NCBI GenBank assembly: GCA_035634255.1
Contig: DASQDI010000124.1
Span: 18,976 to 82,975, forward strand
Direction: 5' to 3'
From: DATLMR01 sp035634255
Lineage (GTDB): Bacteria; Acidobacteriota; Blastocatellia; UBA7656
DNA length: 64,000 nt
The notes beneath the pieces are model-generated. The model saw only the letters and a program-made list of their open reading frames with translations. It made no database searches and was not told the origin of the DNA. Both the position numbers and the translations under genes were made by a program. Of this stretch, positions 24,356-32,987 are shown in pieces (the stretch's first letter is position 1; the number at the start of each line of letters is the position of its first letter).

Positions 24356-26137
24356 TCACAGCCTGCCGCCGCCTGCCTTCACGATGCCGGAGCCTTCTTT
24401 GATCGTGACGATCTGATTCGCGGCGATATCTTTGACGGTTTCGGTTTGACCGTTGGGCCAGCGTATCTCTACCTGCTCGGCCTTGCCGCTCTCGCCGAGC
24501 CCGAAGTGCAGGCGCAGGTCGTTGTGCGAATAGTAGCTCGTCTGGCTGGTCACCTCTTGAGTCTGAAGGCGCCCCCCGGTTTTGACTCTGACTCTCGCCC
24601 CGATGGCCGAGCGGTTCGACTTCACTCCGATCAGTTTCAGCTTCAGCCAGTTGTTCGCGCCGCGCTTGCCTCCGTTGGTGTAATCGTTGCGGAGCAGAGA
24701 GGGCGGCTCGTTCATGTTCATGACCAGAACATCTATGTCGCCGTCATTATCATAATCTCCGAAGGCCGACCCGCGGCTCGAATGCGCCGCCCGCGCGCCC
24801 GGCCCGCACTCGTCGGTCGCGTCTTTGAAGCGGCCGTTCCCGAGGTTGCGGTAAATCAGGCGCGGGCTGCGGTGCGGGTATTCTTTGAAGACCTTCTCGA
24901 CCTCCGGGTAGACGTTGCCCGTGACCGTGAAGATGTCGGGCCAGCCGTCGTTGTTCAGGTCAGAGAGCCCCGTCCCCCATTGGATGTATTTAGTGTGGTC
25001 GAAACCCGCCGCTCGGGAAGCGTCCTCGAAGAAGCCGCGCCCCGAATTTTTGTACAGGGCGGGCAGGTCGTCCGCGAAATGGGTCTTAAAAATATCTAAT
25101 AACCCGTCGCCGTTGTAATCCCCGACGGCCACGCCCATGCCCGCCTGCGCCTGCCCATCTTCGCTGTAGGCCGAGCCAGTCTCAAGCGCGACATCCTCGA
25201 AGGTGCCGTCGCCTTTATTCCTGTAAAGGATGCTCGCGGTCGAGTCGCAGGCGACGTAGATGTCGGGCCACCCGTCGTTATCGAAATCGGTGAGGACGGC
25301 GGTCATCGCGTAACGGTTCCCCACCTTGCCGACGCCCGAAGCCTGCGAAACGTCGGTGAAGGCTCCGCCGCCATCGTTTCTGTAAAGCAGGTTCGAGTCG
25401 GTGGGCAGTCCCTTCGGGCCGCAATTTACCGGCACGCCTTTCCACAGGCAGTTCGCGCCCTTCCCCGGCTCCGGCACTTTATCCGGGTCGAAAATCAGGT
25501 AATTGGCGACGAAGAGATCGAGGTCTCCGTCGCGGTCATAATCGATGAAGGTGCAGCCCGAGCCCCAGCGCGTGCCTTTGACGGCGAGCCCGGCTTTAGC
25601 CGTGGAGTCGGTGAACCTGCCTTTGCCGTCATTGTGGTAAAGGACGTTCTGCCCCCAGTAGGTGATGAACACGTCCTCGAACCCATCGTTATCGTAATCG
25701 CCCGCGCAGACTCCCGAAGCCCACCCCGTGCGGGCGAGCCCCGACGCGGAGGTCGCGTCCGTAAAACTGCCGTCGCGTTTGTTGCGGTAAAGCCTGACGG
25801 TCGGCTCTTTGCCTTTCGGGAAGCCTTCGAGCCGCGTCCCGTTCAGCAGCAAAATATCGACCCACCCGTCGTTGTCGTAATCTATGAAGGCGACTCCGCA
25901 GCCGTTGGTCTCTATGATGTACCTCTTCCTGTCCGTGCCTCCGTAAACGATGGGCTCGGTGAGCCCCGAGGTTCGGGCCACGTCGACGAACGTGACCTGA
26001 AAATTATCCGCGCGATTTTTATCGGGAGGAGGGCCGGAAAGGGCGGGCTGCGACTGGATCATTCCGCAGACGAAAAGCGCGACCGCCGAAAGCCGGAGCG
26101 CCGAGACGCTTTTGTTCCGCACGGGACCGTGTGGCAT
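24356..26137 (-). CDS. CRTAC1 family protein (FG-GAP/VCBS repeats with ASPIC/UnbV domain), copy B
   Basis: A 593-residue paralogue of copy A: signal peptide, seven or so FG-GAP blades with DYDNDGWVD-type calcium loops, conserved CLWKGVPVNCGP cysteine loop (copy A has CLYKGLMVACGP), and a C-terminal ASPIC/UnbV domain with IGVKSNRSAIGAR, SYYSHNDLRLHFGLG and IRWPNGQTETVKDIAANQ. The start is ATG 26137 with AGGTGG close by, or a GTG two codons earlier that touches the stop of the upstream TPR gene. It converges on the TPR gene of pair A with only 3 bp between stops. Role unknown; both copies are probably periplasmic or surface proteins. Confidence 0.87.
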   Translation of the reverse strand: MPHGPVRNKSVSALRLSAVALFVCGMIQSQPALSGPPPDKNRADNFQVTFVDVARTSGLTEPIVYGGTDRKRYIIETNGCGVAFIDYDNDGWVDILLLNGTRLEGFPKGKEPTVRLYRNKRDGSFTDATSASGLARTGWASGVCAGDYDNDGFEDVFITYWGQNVLYHNDGKGRFTDSTAKAGLAVKGTRWGSGCTFIDYDRDGDLDLFVANYLIFDPDKVPEPGKGANCLWKGVPVNCGPKGLPTDSNLLYRNDGGGAFTDVSQASGVGKVGNRYAMTAVLTDFDNDGWPDIYVACDSTASILYRNKGDGTFEDVALETGSAYSEDGQAQAGMGVAVGDYNGDGLLDIFKTHFADDLPALYKNSGRGFFEDASRAAGFDHTKYIQWGTGLSDLNNDGWPDIFTVTGNVYPEVEKVFKEYPHRSPRLIYRNLGNGRFKDATDECGPGARAAHSSRGSAFGDYDNDGDIDVLVMNMNEPPSLLRNDYTNGGKRGANNWLKLKLIGVKSNRSAIGARVRVKTGGRLQTQEVTSQTSYYSHNDLRLHFGLGESGKAEQVEIRWPNGQTETVKDIAANQIVTIKEGSGIVKAGGGRL

Positions 26138-26143
26138 GTCCAC

Positions 26144-27190
26144 CTACTTGTTCGGGGCGTTTCGCAAACGTTCGGCCATCTCGAACTCTTTTTTTGCTTC
26201 CGCCATCCTGCCTGCCTGCTGCAACACCTGCGCGAGCAGGTGATGGCCCGAGTAATTGTTAGGGTCCATAGCCAGAGCGCGGCTCAGGATGCTCTCGGCG
26301 TTCGGCAGGTCGCCCTTCTTCAGGTAGACCTTGCCCAAAACGATGTATGGCCCGCTGAAGAAGGGGTTCAGCCAGATCGACTTTTGCAGGGGCGCGATTG
26401 CCTCGTCCCACTTAAGCTGCCGGCTGTACGCCTCCCCGAGCATGTAGTAGGACATGGCGAAGCCGGGGTTGAGGGCGATCTCTTTTTTCAACAACTCGAT
26501 GCCGAGGTCGATGTTGGCGCGGTAGATCGCGAGCTCGCCCAGGAGGAAATTGGCCTGCGGCAGCTTCGCGTCGATCTCAAGCGCCCTGGTCAGCTCTTTT
26601 TCCGCCAGCTCTTCCAACCGCTGCCGGATCATCATCTGACCGTTTATCAAATGCGCCGGGGCGGACTCGGGGGCGACCGAGAACATGCGCGCGAAGTTCG
26701 CGCGGGCTTTCTCGCCGTCGTGGAGTTGCAGGTAGCTTACGCCCAGCACGTACGCATTCTCTACGTTGTCGGGCGACCAGCCCTTGACGAGTTCGAGGTA
26801 TGGGACGGCCTCTTTGATGTGCCCGAGGAAGTAATGAGACATGCCGAGCAACTGCGCGCTCTGCCGGTACTGCGGGGAGCCCTCCCTCCACTGCCTGAAG
26901 GCGAGCGAGAGGGATTCGATTGCGCGCGGGTAATCGGCCTTTTGATAATGGGCCAGCCCCAGGAGGTGGTTCACCTGGGATTCGTACGCAGGGGATTTCG
27001 GGAGGGCTTTCAACGCCTCAATCGCGGGATCGATCTTCCCCGCCGCGAGGAGGGCCTGCGCCTCCGCGAGCGCCGATGGCTTCGGCGTGGCCTCGGGCGG
27101 CTGCCGGTCCGCCTGCCCCAGCGCGAGCGCCGCGATTAAAACGTGCCATGCGAAAAATAGCGGAAGCCGCGATGAAGTCCTGATTGCCAT
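26144..27190 (-). CDS. TPR-repeat protein paired with CRTAC1 copy B
   Basis: A 348-residue protein with a signal peptide (first 26 residues, ending ALG) and about eight TPR units (for example SQVNHLLGLAHYQKADYPRA, ENAYVLGVSYLQLHDGEKA, PQANFLLGELAIYRANI, SGPYIVLGKVYLKKGDL). It is directly followed by CRTAC1 copy B, the same two protein types as pair A but in the opposite gene order. It begins 26 bp after the trehalase stop on the same strand. Expected to be a periplasmic scaffold or chaperone-like partner; no enzymatic motif. Confidence 0.84.
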   Translation of the reverse strand: MAIRTSSRLPLFFAWHVLIAALALGQADRQPPEATPKPSALAEAQALLAAGKIDPAIEALKALPKSPAYESQVNHLLGLAHYQKADYPRAIESLSLAFRQWREGSPQYRQSAQLLGMSHYFLGHIKEAVPYLELVKGWSPDNVENAYVLGVSYLQLHDGEKARANFARMFSVAPESAPAHLINGQMMIRQRLEELAEKELTRALEIDAKLPQANFLLGELAIYRANIDLGIELLKKEIALNPGFAMSYYMLGEAYSRQLKWDEAIAPLQKSIWLNPFFSGPYIVLGKVYLKKGDLPNAESILSRALAMDPNNYSGHHLLAQVLQQAGRMAEAKKEFEMAERLRNAPNK

Positions 27191-27215
27191 AATGAGCTTC
27201 CCGGAATGGCTCTGA

Positions 27216-28889
27216 TCACTTGCTTTTTCGTTGCGGGACCGGCAGGCCGTCCAGCCTCAGCACGTCCCTCTTCTTACTCTCGGGCAGCCCCGCGTAGAGT
27301 TCGACGAAGGCGGCATTCGTCCAGCCGAAGCCTATCTCGTTGGACGTGTAACCGAACTTCAGCCCGGCCGATATCTGCGACCTGCGGGCCGCGACGTCGT
27401 ACTTCTCGACTATGGTGTTGTGGTCGATGAACTCTTTGAGCACCATCGAGAGGAAGTTGGCCGCGAGCCGGTCCGCCTGCTCGTTGTAACCGTAGCGGCG
27501 CAGGCCGTCGACGGCGATCAGTTGCAGGGGGGCCCACCCGAAGGGCGAGTCCCACTGGCTCCCGCTCTCGTTCGTGCTCGTGAGCAGGCCGCCCGCGCGC
27601 TCAAGGAGGCCCAGGTTGGCCGCGACTCTCGCCGCCTGCTCGCGGCCGGCTATCCCGGCCCACAGCGGGTAGAAGGCGGTCCCGAAAGGGTAGCGCCTCA
27701 ACCTCTTGTCGACGTAGTTGTAGTCGTAATAGAGCCCGTCCTCCGCGTGCCACATCAACCGGTTGATCCGGTCGCGGCGCTGGCTGGCGAGGCCGAGCCA
27801 CCTTGAGGCCTCGCGCGGGCGGCCCAGGATGTTCATGATCTCGGCGGCCTCCGTCTCCATTATGTAGAGCAAAGAGTTCAAGCAGACCGGGTCGTAATCG
27901 ACTATGTCGGCGCTGAAGGGGCCGAACCGGTTGGAAGGGTCGAACCCGGATTCACGCATCGAGCGGTCGCCTTTGTAAAAGCGGTCCGTCAGCACGTCCC
28001 TCTCTCTGTCGTAGAATTTGCTCACGTCGTAATCTTTGACCTCGTGCGTTCGGTAATACTCTTTCACGCGGTCGTAGTGAGTCTTCCCCTGCGCGTCGCG
28101 CTCGTCGGCTATGGCCTCCGGCGCGGGCCCGTTGCCGAAATCGTAGTAGCGGGAGAGGCCGGTCTGCCTGGTCAGGTGAGGCTCTTCTGTCCAGAAGCGG
28201 TAATACTTCTCTATGGCCGGGACGGTGTTTCGGAGCCAGCGGCGGTCGCGCGTCTTCCTGTAGACGCCCAGGATCATCTGCGTGAGGAAGGGCGGCTGCG
28301 AGCGAGTGAGGTAATAGCTCCGGTTGGCATTCAGAATCTTCCCGTAGTGGTCTATCTGGTAGAGGAAGTTGTCGGCCATGTTTTTGGCCAGCTCCACCTC
28401 GCCGTCCCTCAGCAGCCCCACCTGTATGAAGTAGCTGTCCCACCCGTACATCTCGTTGAACCGGCCGCCCGGCACGACGTACGGGTAAGGCAGGTAGAGC
28501 AGCCCGTGCTCCCGAATATCGCCCTGCTCCTCGGGCAGCCGGCGGATCTCTATCGTGGCGAAATCGCCCGCGGACATCTCACTTTGCAGCCTCCCCCGTA
28601 CCTGGTCGAAGTTCTCTTTGCGGGAGACGTAAACCGGCCAGCGGGTTATGCCCGACGACTTGAACTTCGGGTCGACCGCGGCGACGGCGAGCTTCGCGTT
28701 GGAGCGCTGGAGCGTGTGCCAGCTCTGCTTAATATATTTCCTGATCGCCTGGAGCTGCGCCCCGGCCGCCCTGCCGGACGGGCGCGCGGTCTGGGCCGAC
28801 AGCGGGGCCGACGAGACCAGGAGAACGATTAGAGAGATGATCGAAAGCCGTCCGGCCCGGCCTCGCGTCGATGCGGATGGAATCACCAT
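27216..28889 (-). CDS. treA: Periplasmic trehalase, glycoside hydrolase family 37
   Basis: A 557-residue GH37 enzyme that splits trehalose into two glucose molecules. Both family signatures are intact: PGGRFNEMYGWDSYF (140-154) and QWDSPFGWAP (445-454). A signal peptide of about 32 residues (ending LSA) places it in the periplasm, like TreA of enterobacteria. It should be cotranscribed with the downstream TPR and CRTAC1 copy B genes on the minus strand. With the GH97 and debranching-type enzymes it points to use of alpha-glucosides. Confidence 0.93.
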   Translation of the reverse strand: MVIPSASTRGRAGRLSIISLIVLLVSSAPLSAQTARPSGRAAGAQLQAIRKYIKQSWHTLQRSNAKLAVAAVDPKFKSSGITRWPVYVSRKENFDQVRGRLQSEMSAGDFATIEIRRLPEEQGDIREHGLLYLPYPYVVPGGRFNEMYGWDSYFIQVGLLRDGEVELAKNMADNFLYQIDHYGKILNANRSYYLTRSQPPFLTQMILGVYRKTRDRRWLRNTVPAIEKYYRFWTEEPHLTRQTGLSRYYDFGNGPAPEAIADERDAQGKTHYDRVKEYYRTHEVKDYDVSKFYDRERDVLTDRFYKGDRSMRESGFDPSNRFGPFSADIVDYDPVCLNSLLYIMETEAAEIMNILGRPREASRWLGLASQRRDRINRLMWHAEDGLYYDYNYVDKRLRRYPFGTAFYPLWAGIAGREQAARVAANLGLLERAGGLLTSTNESGSQWDSPFGWAPLQLIAVDGLRRYGYNEQADRLAANFLSMVLKEFIDHNTIVEKYDVAARRSQISAGLKFGYTSNEIGFGWTNAAFVELYAGLPESKKRDVLRLDGLPVPQRKSK

Positions 28890-29496
28890 ACTTCACCCCT
28901 GAAAAGTTCGATGGCGGGAAGATTCGATTCAAGTGATCGAGCAATCGCCAGCCTGATATTACATGCTCTCGGGCGTTCGATCAATGTTACGGCCCGTAAA
29001 ATCACCCCTCGGCAGATTCCGGGCTGAGGAATTGATCTTGACAGTTAGGGTGAGGAGGAGTACAACAGGGTCACATTTGGACGGAAGAGTTTTGTGAGAT
29101 CGAAGGGCTCTCCGACGGGCCCCGCGCCTGTTGGTTTACACTGATTCCGATGGACTCGGCAGCTATCGCGCGTTTTATCTCGGGGCCATAGCGCCGACAA
29201 CGAAAGTGATACCATGCGGTACCTTTCAGACGTCTCAAAGCCAGGGTATGAGGGACCTCACCGCCTTGTTCCGGGCTCACATGTTTAAAAGGCGCGACTT
29301 CAAGAAGCTTCCACGCGGGAAGGCTTGACTCAAAGGGAAGGGGCTTGGTGTAGCCTCAGCGGTAGGTGGGCCCCGCTCTCACTCTGAACTACAGCCTGCG
29401 CAACCGGATCGTTCCGGCGTTTCGTAGTGAGCCGACTTCCCACACCCGTTTCGCAATAACCCAGGCCAAGGGCCGGTAATCGCGGAGGCACCAGTT
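28890..29496. other. 607-bp intergenic region between trehalase and TonB-dependent receptor
   Basis: This divergent region has no convincing gene; a 65-codon open frame at 29131-29328 lacks a ribosome binding site and recognisable sequence. It contains a rightward sigma-70-type promoter (separate entry) far upstream of the receptor, leaving a leader of over 400 bases, so a second promoter or a structured leader is possible. I see no known riboswitch. Confidence 0.45.
29038..29066 (+). promoter_or_regulatory. Candidate sigma-70 promoter upstream of the TonB-dependent receptor
   Basis: A perfect -35 TTGACA, a 17-base spacer and TACAAC as -10 (four of six). It reads toward the receptor gene, whose start is about 430 bases downstream. 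Confidence 0.4.
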
Positions 29497-32400
29497 ATGC
29501 ACAGAAACAGAACTCCTTTACTGCTGCTCACTCTGTTGCTTGTGCTCGGGTCGTTCGCCCTCGATGCGAAGGCGCAAGCCGTCTACGGAAGCATCAGCGG
29601 CGTCGTCACCGACCCGACCGGAGCGGTAGTTCCCGGAGCCACCGTCACCATCACGAGCGTCGAGCGGGGAGATTCCGACACCGTCACGACGAACGATTCC
29701 GGGCTTTACGTGAAAGAACGCCTGCTCCCCGGCACCTACGAGGTGAAGGTAGAGGCTCAGGGCTTCAGGCCGCAGCTCGTCACGAAGGTCGCCGTTAACC
29801 TCGACGCCCAGACCAAAGTGGACGCCATACTAGAACCCGGAGCGGTCGGCGACACGGTCACGGTCACGGCCGCCGAAGGCCAGCTCCTCAAGACCGACCG
29901 CGCCGACGTGGCGACGACTTTCGAGGAGAGGCAGATCACCGATCTCCCGATCCTGGACCGCAATTTCACCAAGTTCATCCTGCTCACGCCGGGCACGCAG
30001 CAGCTCCAGTGGCAGCACGCGGCGAGCGAGAACCCGCAGGGTTCGACCCAGATCATGGTCAACGGCCAGCACTTCAGCGGCACCGGCTACCAGCTCGACG
30101 GCACGGAGAACCGCGACCCGATCCTCGGCATCATCGTCATCAACCCGAACTTCGAGGCGATTGGCGAGAGCAAGGTCACCTCCCAGAACTACGACGCGGA
30201 GTTCGGGCAGGCAATCGCGGGCATCGTCTCCGTGCAGACCAAGTCGGGCACGAACGACCTGCACGGCGCGGTCTTCGTCTTCCGGCAGAACGACGAGTGG
30301 CAGGCGCGGAACCCGTTCACGCAATTTCAGCCCGACCCGATCTCCGGCAGGCTGATCCCCCCGACCCTGAAGACGCAGTTCGGGGGCGCAATCGGCGGCC
30401 CGATCCTCAGGGACAGGCTCTTCTTCTTCGGGGACTATCAGGGGACGCGCAGCAAGATCGGCGGGTCGCGGCTGCTCACGGTGCCGACGCTCGCGGCCCG
30501 GAGCGGGGACCTGAGCGCCTACGGCGTCGACATATTCGACCCGCTGACCGGCCAGCAGTTCCCCGGCAACAGGATCCCGAACGGCCGGCTGTCTCCGCAG
30601 GCCCTCGCCCTGTTGAACCTCATCCCCCTGCCCAACGCGGCGGGCACGGAGAACGGCACCCGCAACAACTTCGTCGCGAGCGGCAGCGAGATATTCGACA
30701 ACGACACCTTCGACGTCCGCATAGACAACCGGGTGAGCGGCAACTTCAACCTGTTCGGGCGATACAGTTTTGCCGACTACACTCGTAACGGCCCGCAGGC
30801 ATTCGGCGCGGGCGGCGGCCGGCAGCTCGTGTCGCTCGGCGGCCTGTCGAAGGTCCGCAATCACAGCCTCGCCCTCGGCTTCGACTACACGCTCTCGTCG
30901 ACCATGCTGGTGGACTTCCGTTTCGGCTTCTTCAAGTACGGGGTCAACGTGCTGCCCAACGACTTCGGCACGAGGCCGGCGGCCGACGCGGGCATTCCGG
31001 GGTTGAACCTCGACGACACGTTCACCTCCGGCCTGTTCGCGGCCTTCATCTCGGACAACATCGACAGGCCCAGCGCGTTCAGGTTCGGCTCCGGCCTGGA
31101 CGAATTCACGGGGCGCTGCAACTGCCCCCTCGACCAGCAGGAGAAGCAGTACCAGTTCGTCACGAACCTGCTGAAGACCTGGGGCAACCACACGATGAAG
31201 TTCGGCGTCGACGTCCGACGCGCGTTTAACCTGCGCGTGCCCAGCGACAATCACAGGTCCGGCGAGCTCACCTTCAGCCAGAGGAGGACGGGCCGCGTCG
31301 TGAACGGGGTGCTCCAGGACGAGGGGCTCGGCCTCGCGACGTTCCTGATCGGCGACGTGACGAGCTTCGTCCGCATGGTCAGCACGTCGACCGACGCGCG
31401 GGAGCGCCAGTGGCGGCACTTCTATTACGGGCAGGACACTTGGCGCGCGACCCAGAAATTCACGCTCGCCTTCGGCCTCCGCCTGGATGTCATAAACCCG
31501 CAGAGCGTGAACGAACCCGGCAACGGCGGATGGGTTGACCCGGACACGGGGGAAGTCATAGTCGGAGGGGTCGGCGGCAATTCCCTGAACGGAGGGGTCG
31601 AGAACAGCTTGAACTGGGCCCCGCGTCTGGGCATCGCCTACCAGCTCAACGACAAGACCGTGGTGCGCGCCGGCTACGGCCGCAGCTACGACTTAGGGGT
31701 GTTCGGTTCCGTCTTCGGCCACACCGTGACGCAGAACCTGCCCGTGCTGGCTATCCAGAACCTCACATCCCCCTCGGAGTTCGGCAGCGTCTTCAACCTC
31801 CAGGAAGGCCCCCCGCCGTTCACCGCCTTCTTCGGCCTCGACGCGCCCCCCAACCAGGGCGGCCAGCCGAACGCCTCGCTCCCGGCCAACGGGCGGTTTT
31901 TCCTACCCGACGGGGTGCGGCCCCGCATCGTGAACTTCAAGCAGAGGCTCCCGACCGTGGACGCCTGGAACGTGACCGTGCAGCACCAGCTGACCGACAC
32001 CATCTCGCTCGAGGCGGCTTACGTCGGCAACAAGGGCACGCGCGTCTTCTGCGGCAACAACCCCGATTGCGAAGGCAACCAGCCCACGCTCGAAGGGTTC
32101 GGCACCGTGCCGAGGAATAACCGCAGGCCCTTCTTTAACAAGTTCGGCTGGACGCAGGATGTTCTCCTCTACTGCAATTGCGGCGACAACCGATATAACT
32201 CGCTTCAGACCAAGTTCACGAAGCGGTTCGACAACAGTTACTCGGTGCTCGCCCACTACACGTGGCAGAGGTCGACCAACTACGACCGTGATTACTTCTT
32301 CATCGACCGCTCGATCAATCACGGCCCCAGCGACTTTGACCGGACCCATGTCTTCGTCCTCTCGCAACTGGCGGAGCTGCCGATAGGGCGCAACAGGCGA

Positions 32401-32898
32401 TTCCTGGGGAACATCCCGAGGAGCGTCGATTACCTGATCGGCGGGTGGCAGTTCAATTCCAACACGACCATCCAGAGCGGGCTGCCATTCAACGTCGGCT
32501 TCGACACGAGCGGGATCTCGGACACGGGCCCCAACCGCCCCGACATAATCGGCGACCCCAACACGGGCGGCTCCCGCGAGAGGTTCTTCGACCCCACGGT
32601 CTTCGCTAAACCCGCCGTGGGGACGTTCGGCAACCTGAGGAGGAACGCCCTGCGCGGGCCGAATTATTGGAGGACCGACGCATCACTCTTCAAGAAGCTC
32701 CGCTTCACGGAAAACAAAGAGCTTGAGTTCCGGGTCGAAGTGGTAAACCTGTTCAACCACGTGAACCTCGATCAGCCCGACTCGTTCATCGGCGACCCGG
32801 CCAACCCGAGCCCGAACGCGGGCCGCATCACGAACACGGCCTTCGGCGGCGCGGACCCTCAGCGCAATTTCCAGTTCGCTCTGAGGTTCAAATTCTAA
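29497..32898 (+). CDS. TonB-dependent receptor, Oar-like, with carboxypeptidase-regulatory domain
   Basis: An 1133-residue outer membrane protein. Signal peptide about 1-27; a carboxypeptidase-regulatory-like Ig fold (about 30-112: GSISGVVTDPTGAVVPGATV, LPGTYEVKVEAQGF); a plug (about 115-240: QITDLPILDRNF, YQLDGTENRDP, YDAEFGQAIAGIVSVQTKSG); then a long beta-barrel ending in NFQFALRFKF, with the terminal aromatic residue needed for outer membrane insertion. GGAGGCACC precedes the ATG. These Oar-like receptors are abundant in Acidobacteriota and are thought to import large substrates, often saccharides; the neighbours fit that, but the substrate is unknown. A strong terminator follows. Confidence 0.92.
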   Translation: MHRNRTPLLLLTLLLVLGSFALDAKAQAVYGSISGVVTDPTGAVVPGATVTITSVERGDSDTVTTNDSGLYVKERLLPGTYEVKVEAQGFRPQLVTKVAVNLDAQTKVDAILEPGAVGDTVTVTAAEGQLLKTDRADVATTFEERQITDLPILDRNFTKFILLTPGTQQLQWQHAASENPQGSTQIMVNGQHFSGTGYQLDGTENRDPILGIIVINPNFEAIGESKVTSQNYDAEFGQAIAGIVSVQTKSGTNDLHGAVFVFRQNDEWQARNPFTQFQPDPISGRLIPPTLKTQFGGAIGGPILRDRLFFFGDYQGTRSKIGGSRLLTVPTLAARSGDLSAYGVDIFDPLTGQQFPGNRIPNGRLSPQALALLNLIPLPNAAGTENGTRNNFVASGSEIFDNDTFDVRIDNRVSGNFNLFGRYSFADYTRNGPQAFGAGGGRQLVSLGGLSKVRNHSLALGFDYTLSSTMLVDFRFGFFKYGVNVLPNDFGTRPAADAGIPGLNLDDTFTSGLFAAFISDNIDRPSAFRFGSGLDEFTGRCNCPLDQQEKQYQFVTNLLKTWGNHTMKFGVDVRRAFNLRVPSDNHRSGELTFSQRRTGRVVNGVLQDEGLGLATFLIGDVTSFVRMVSTSTDARERQWRHFYYGQDTWRATQKFTLAFGLRLDVINPQSVNEPGNGGWVDPDTGEVIVGGVGGNSLNGGVENSLNWAPRLGIAYQLNDKTVVRAGYGRSYDLGVFGSVFGHTVTQNLPVLAIQNLTSPSEFGSVFNLQEGPPPFTAFFGLDAPPNQGGQPNASLPANGRFFLPDGVRPRIVNFKQRLPTVDAWNVTVQHQLTDTISLEAAYVGNKGTRVFCGNNPDCEGNQPTLEGFGTVPRNNRRPFFNKFGWTQDVLLYCNCGDNRYNSLQTKFTKRFDNSYSVLAHYTWQRSTNYDRDYFFIDRSINHGPSDFDRTHVFVLSQLAELPIGRNRRFLGNIPRSVDYLIGGWQFNSNTTIQSGLPFNVGFDTSGISDTGPNRPDIIGDPNTGGSRERFFDPTVFAKPAVGTFGNLRRNALRGPNYWRTDASLFKKLRFTENKELEFRVEVVNLFNHVNLDQPDSFIGDPANPSPNAGRITNTAFGGADPQRNFQFALRFKF

Positions 32899-32923
32899 GA
32901 GCGATCCGGGCCGGCCGGTCTAA

Positions 32924-32961
32924 AAAAAGAGGAGATGCTCTGACGGGCATCTCCTCTTTTT
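32924..32961. terminator. Bidirectional intrinsic terminator between convergent genes
   Basis: AAAAAGAGGAGATGC pairs perfectly with GCATCTCCTCTTTTT around an eight-base loop. The T run follows the stem on both strands, so it can end both the receptor transcript (+) and the glycosidase transcript (-), whose stop codons flank it at 32898 and 32988. Confidence 0.92.
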
Positions 32962-32987
32962 CTTCCCATCTTTTCCGCCGGGGTCGT

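Noticed and set aside
29131..29328. 65-codon open frame upstream of the TonB receptor
   Set aside because: No ribosome binding site, no coding-like composition, no recognisable sequence.
29830..31419. 529-codon antisense frame in the TonB receptor gene
   Set aside because: No start signal and no recognisable domain; the receptor frame is continuous with plug and barrel motifs.
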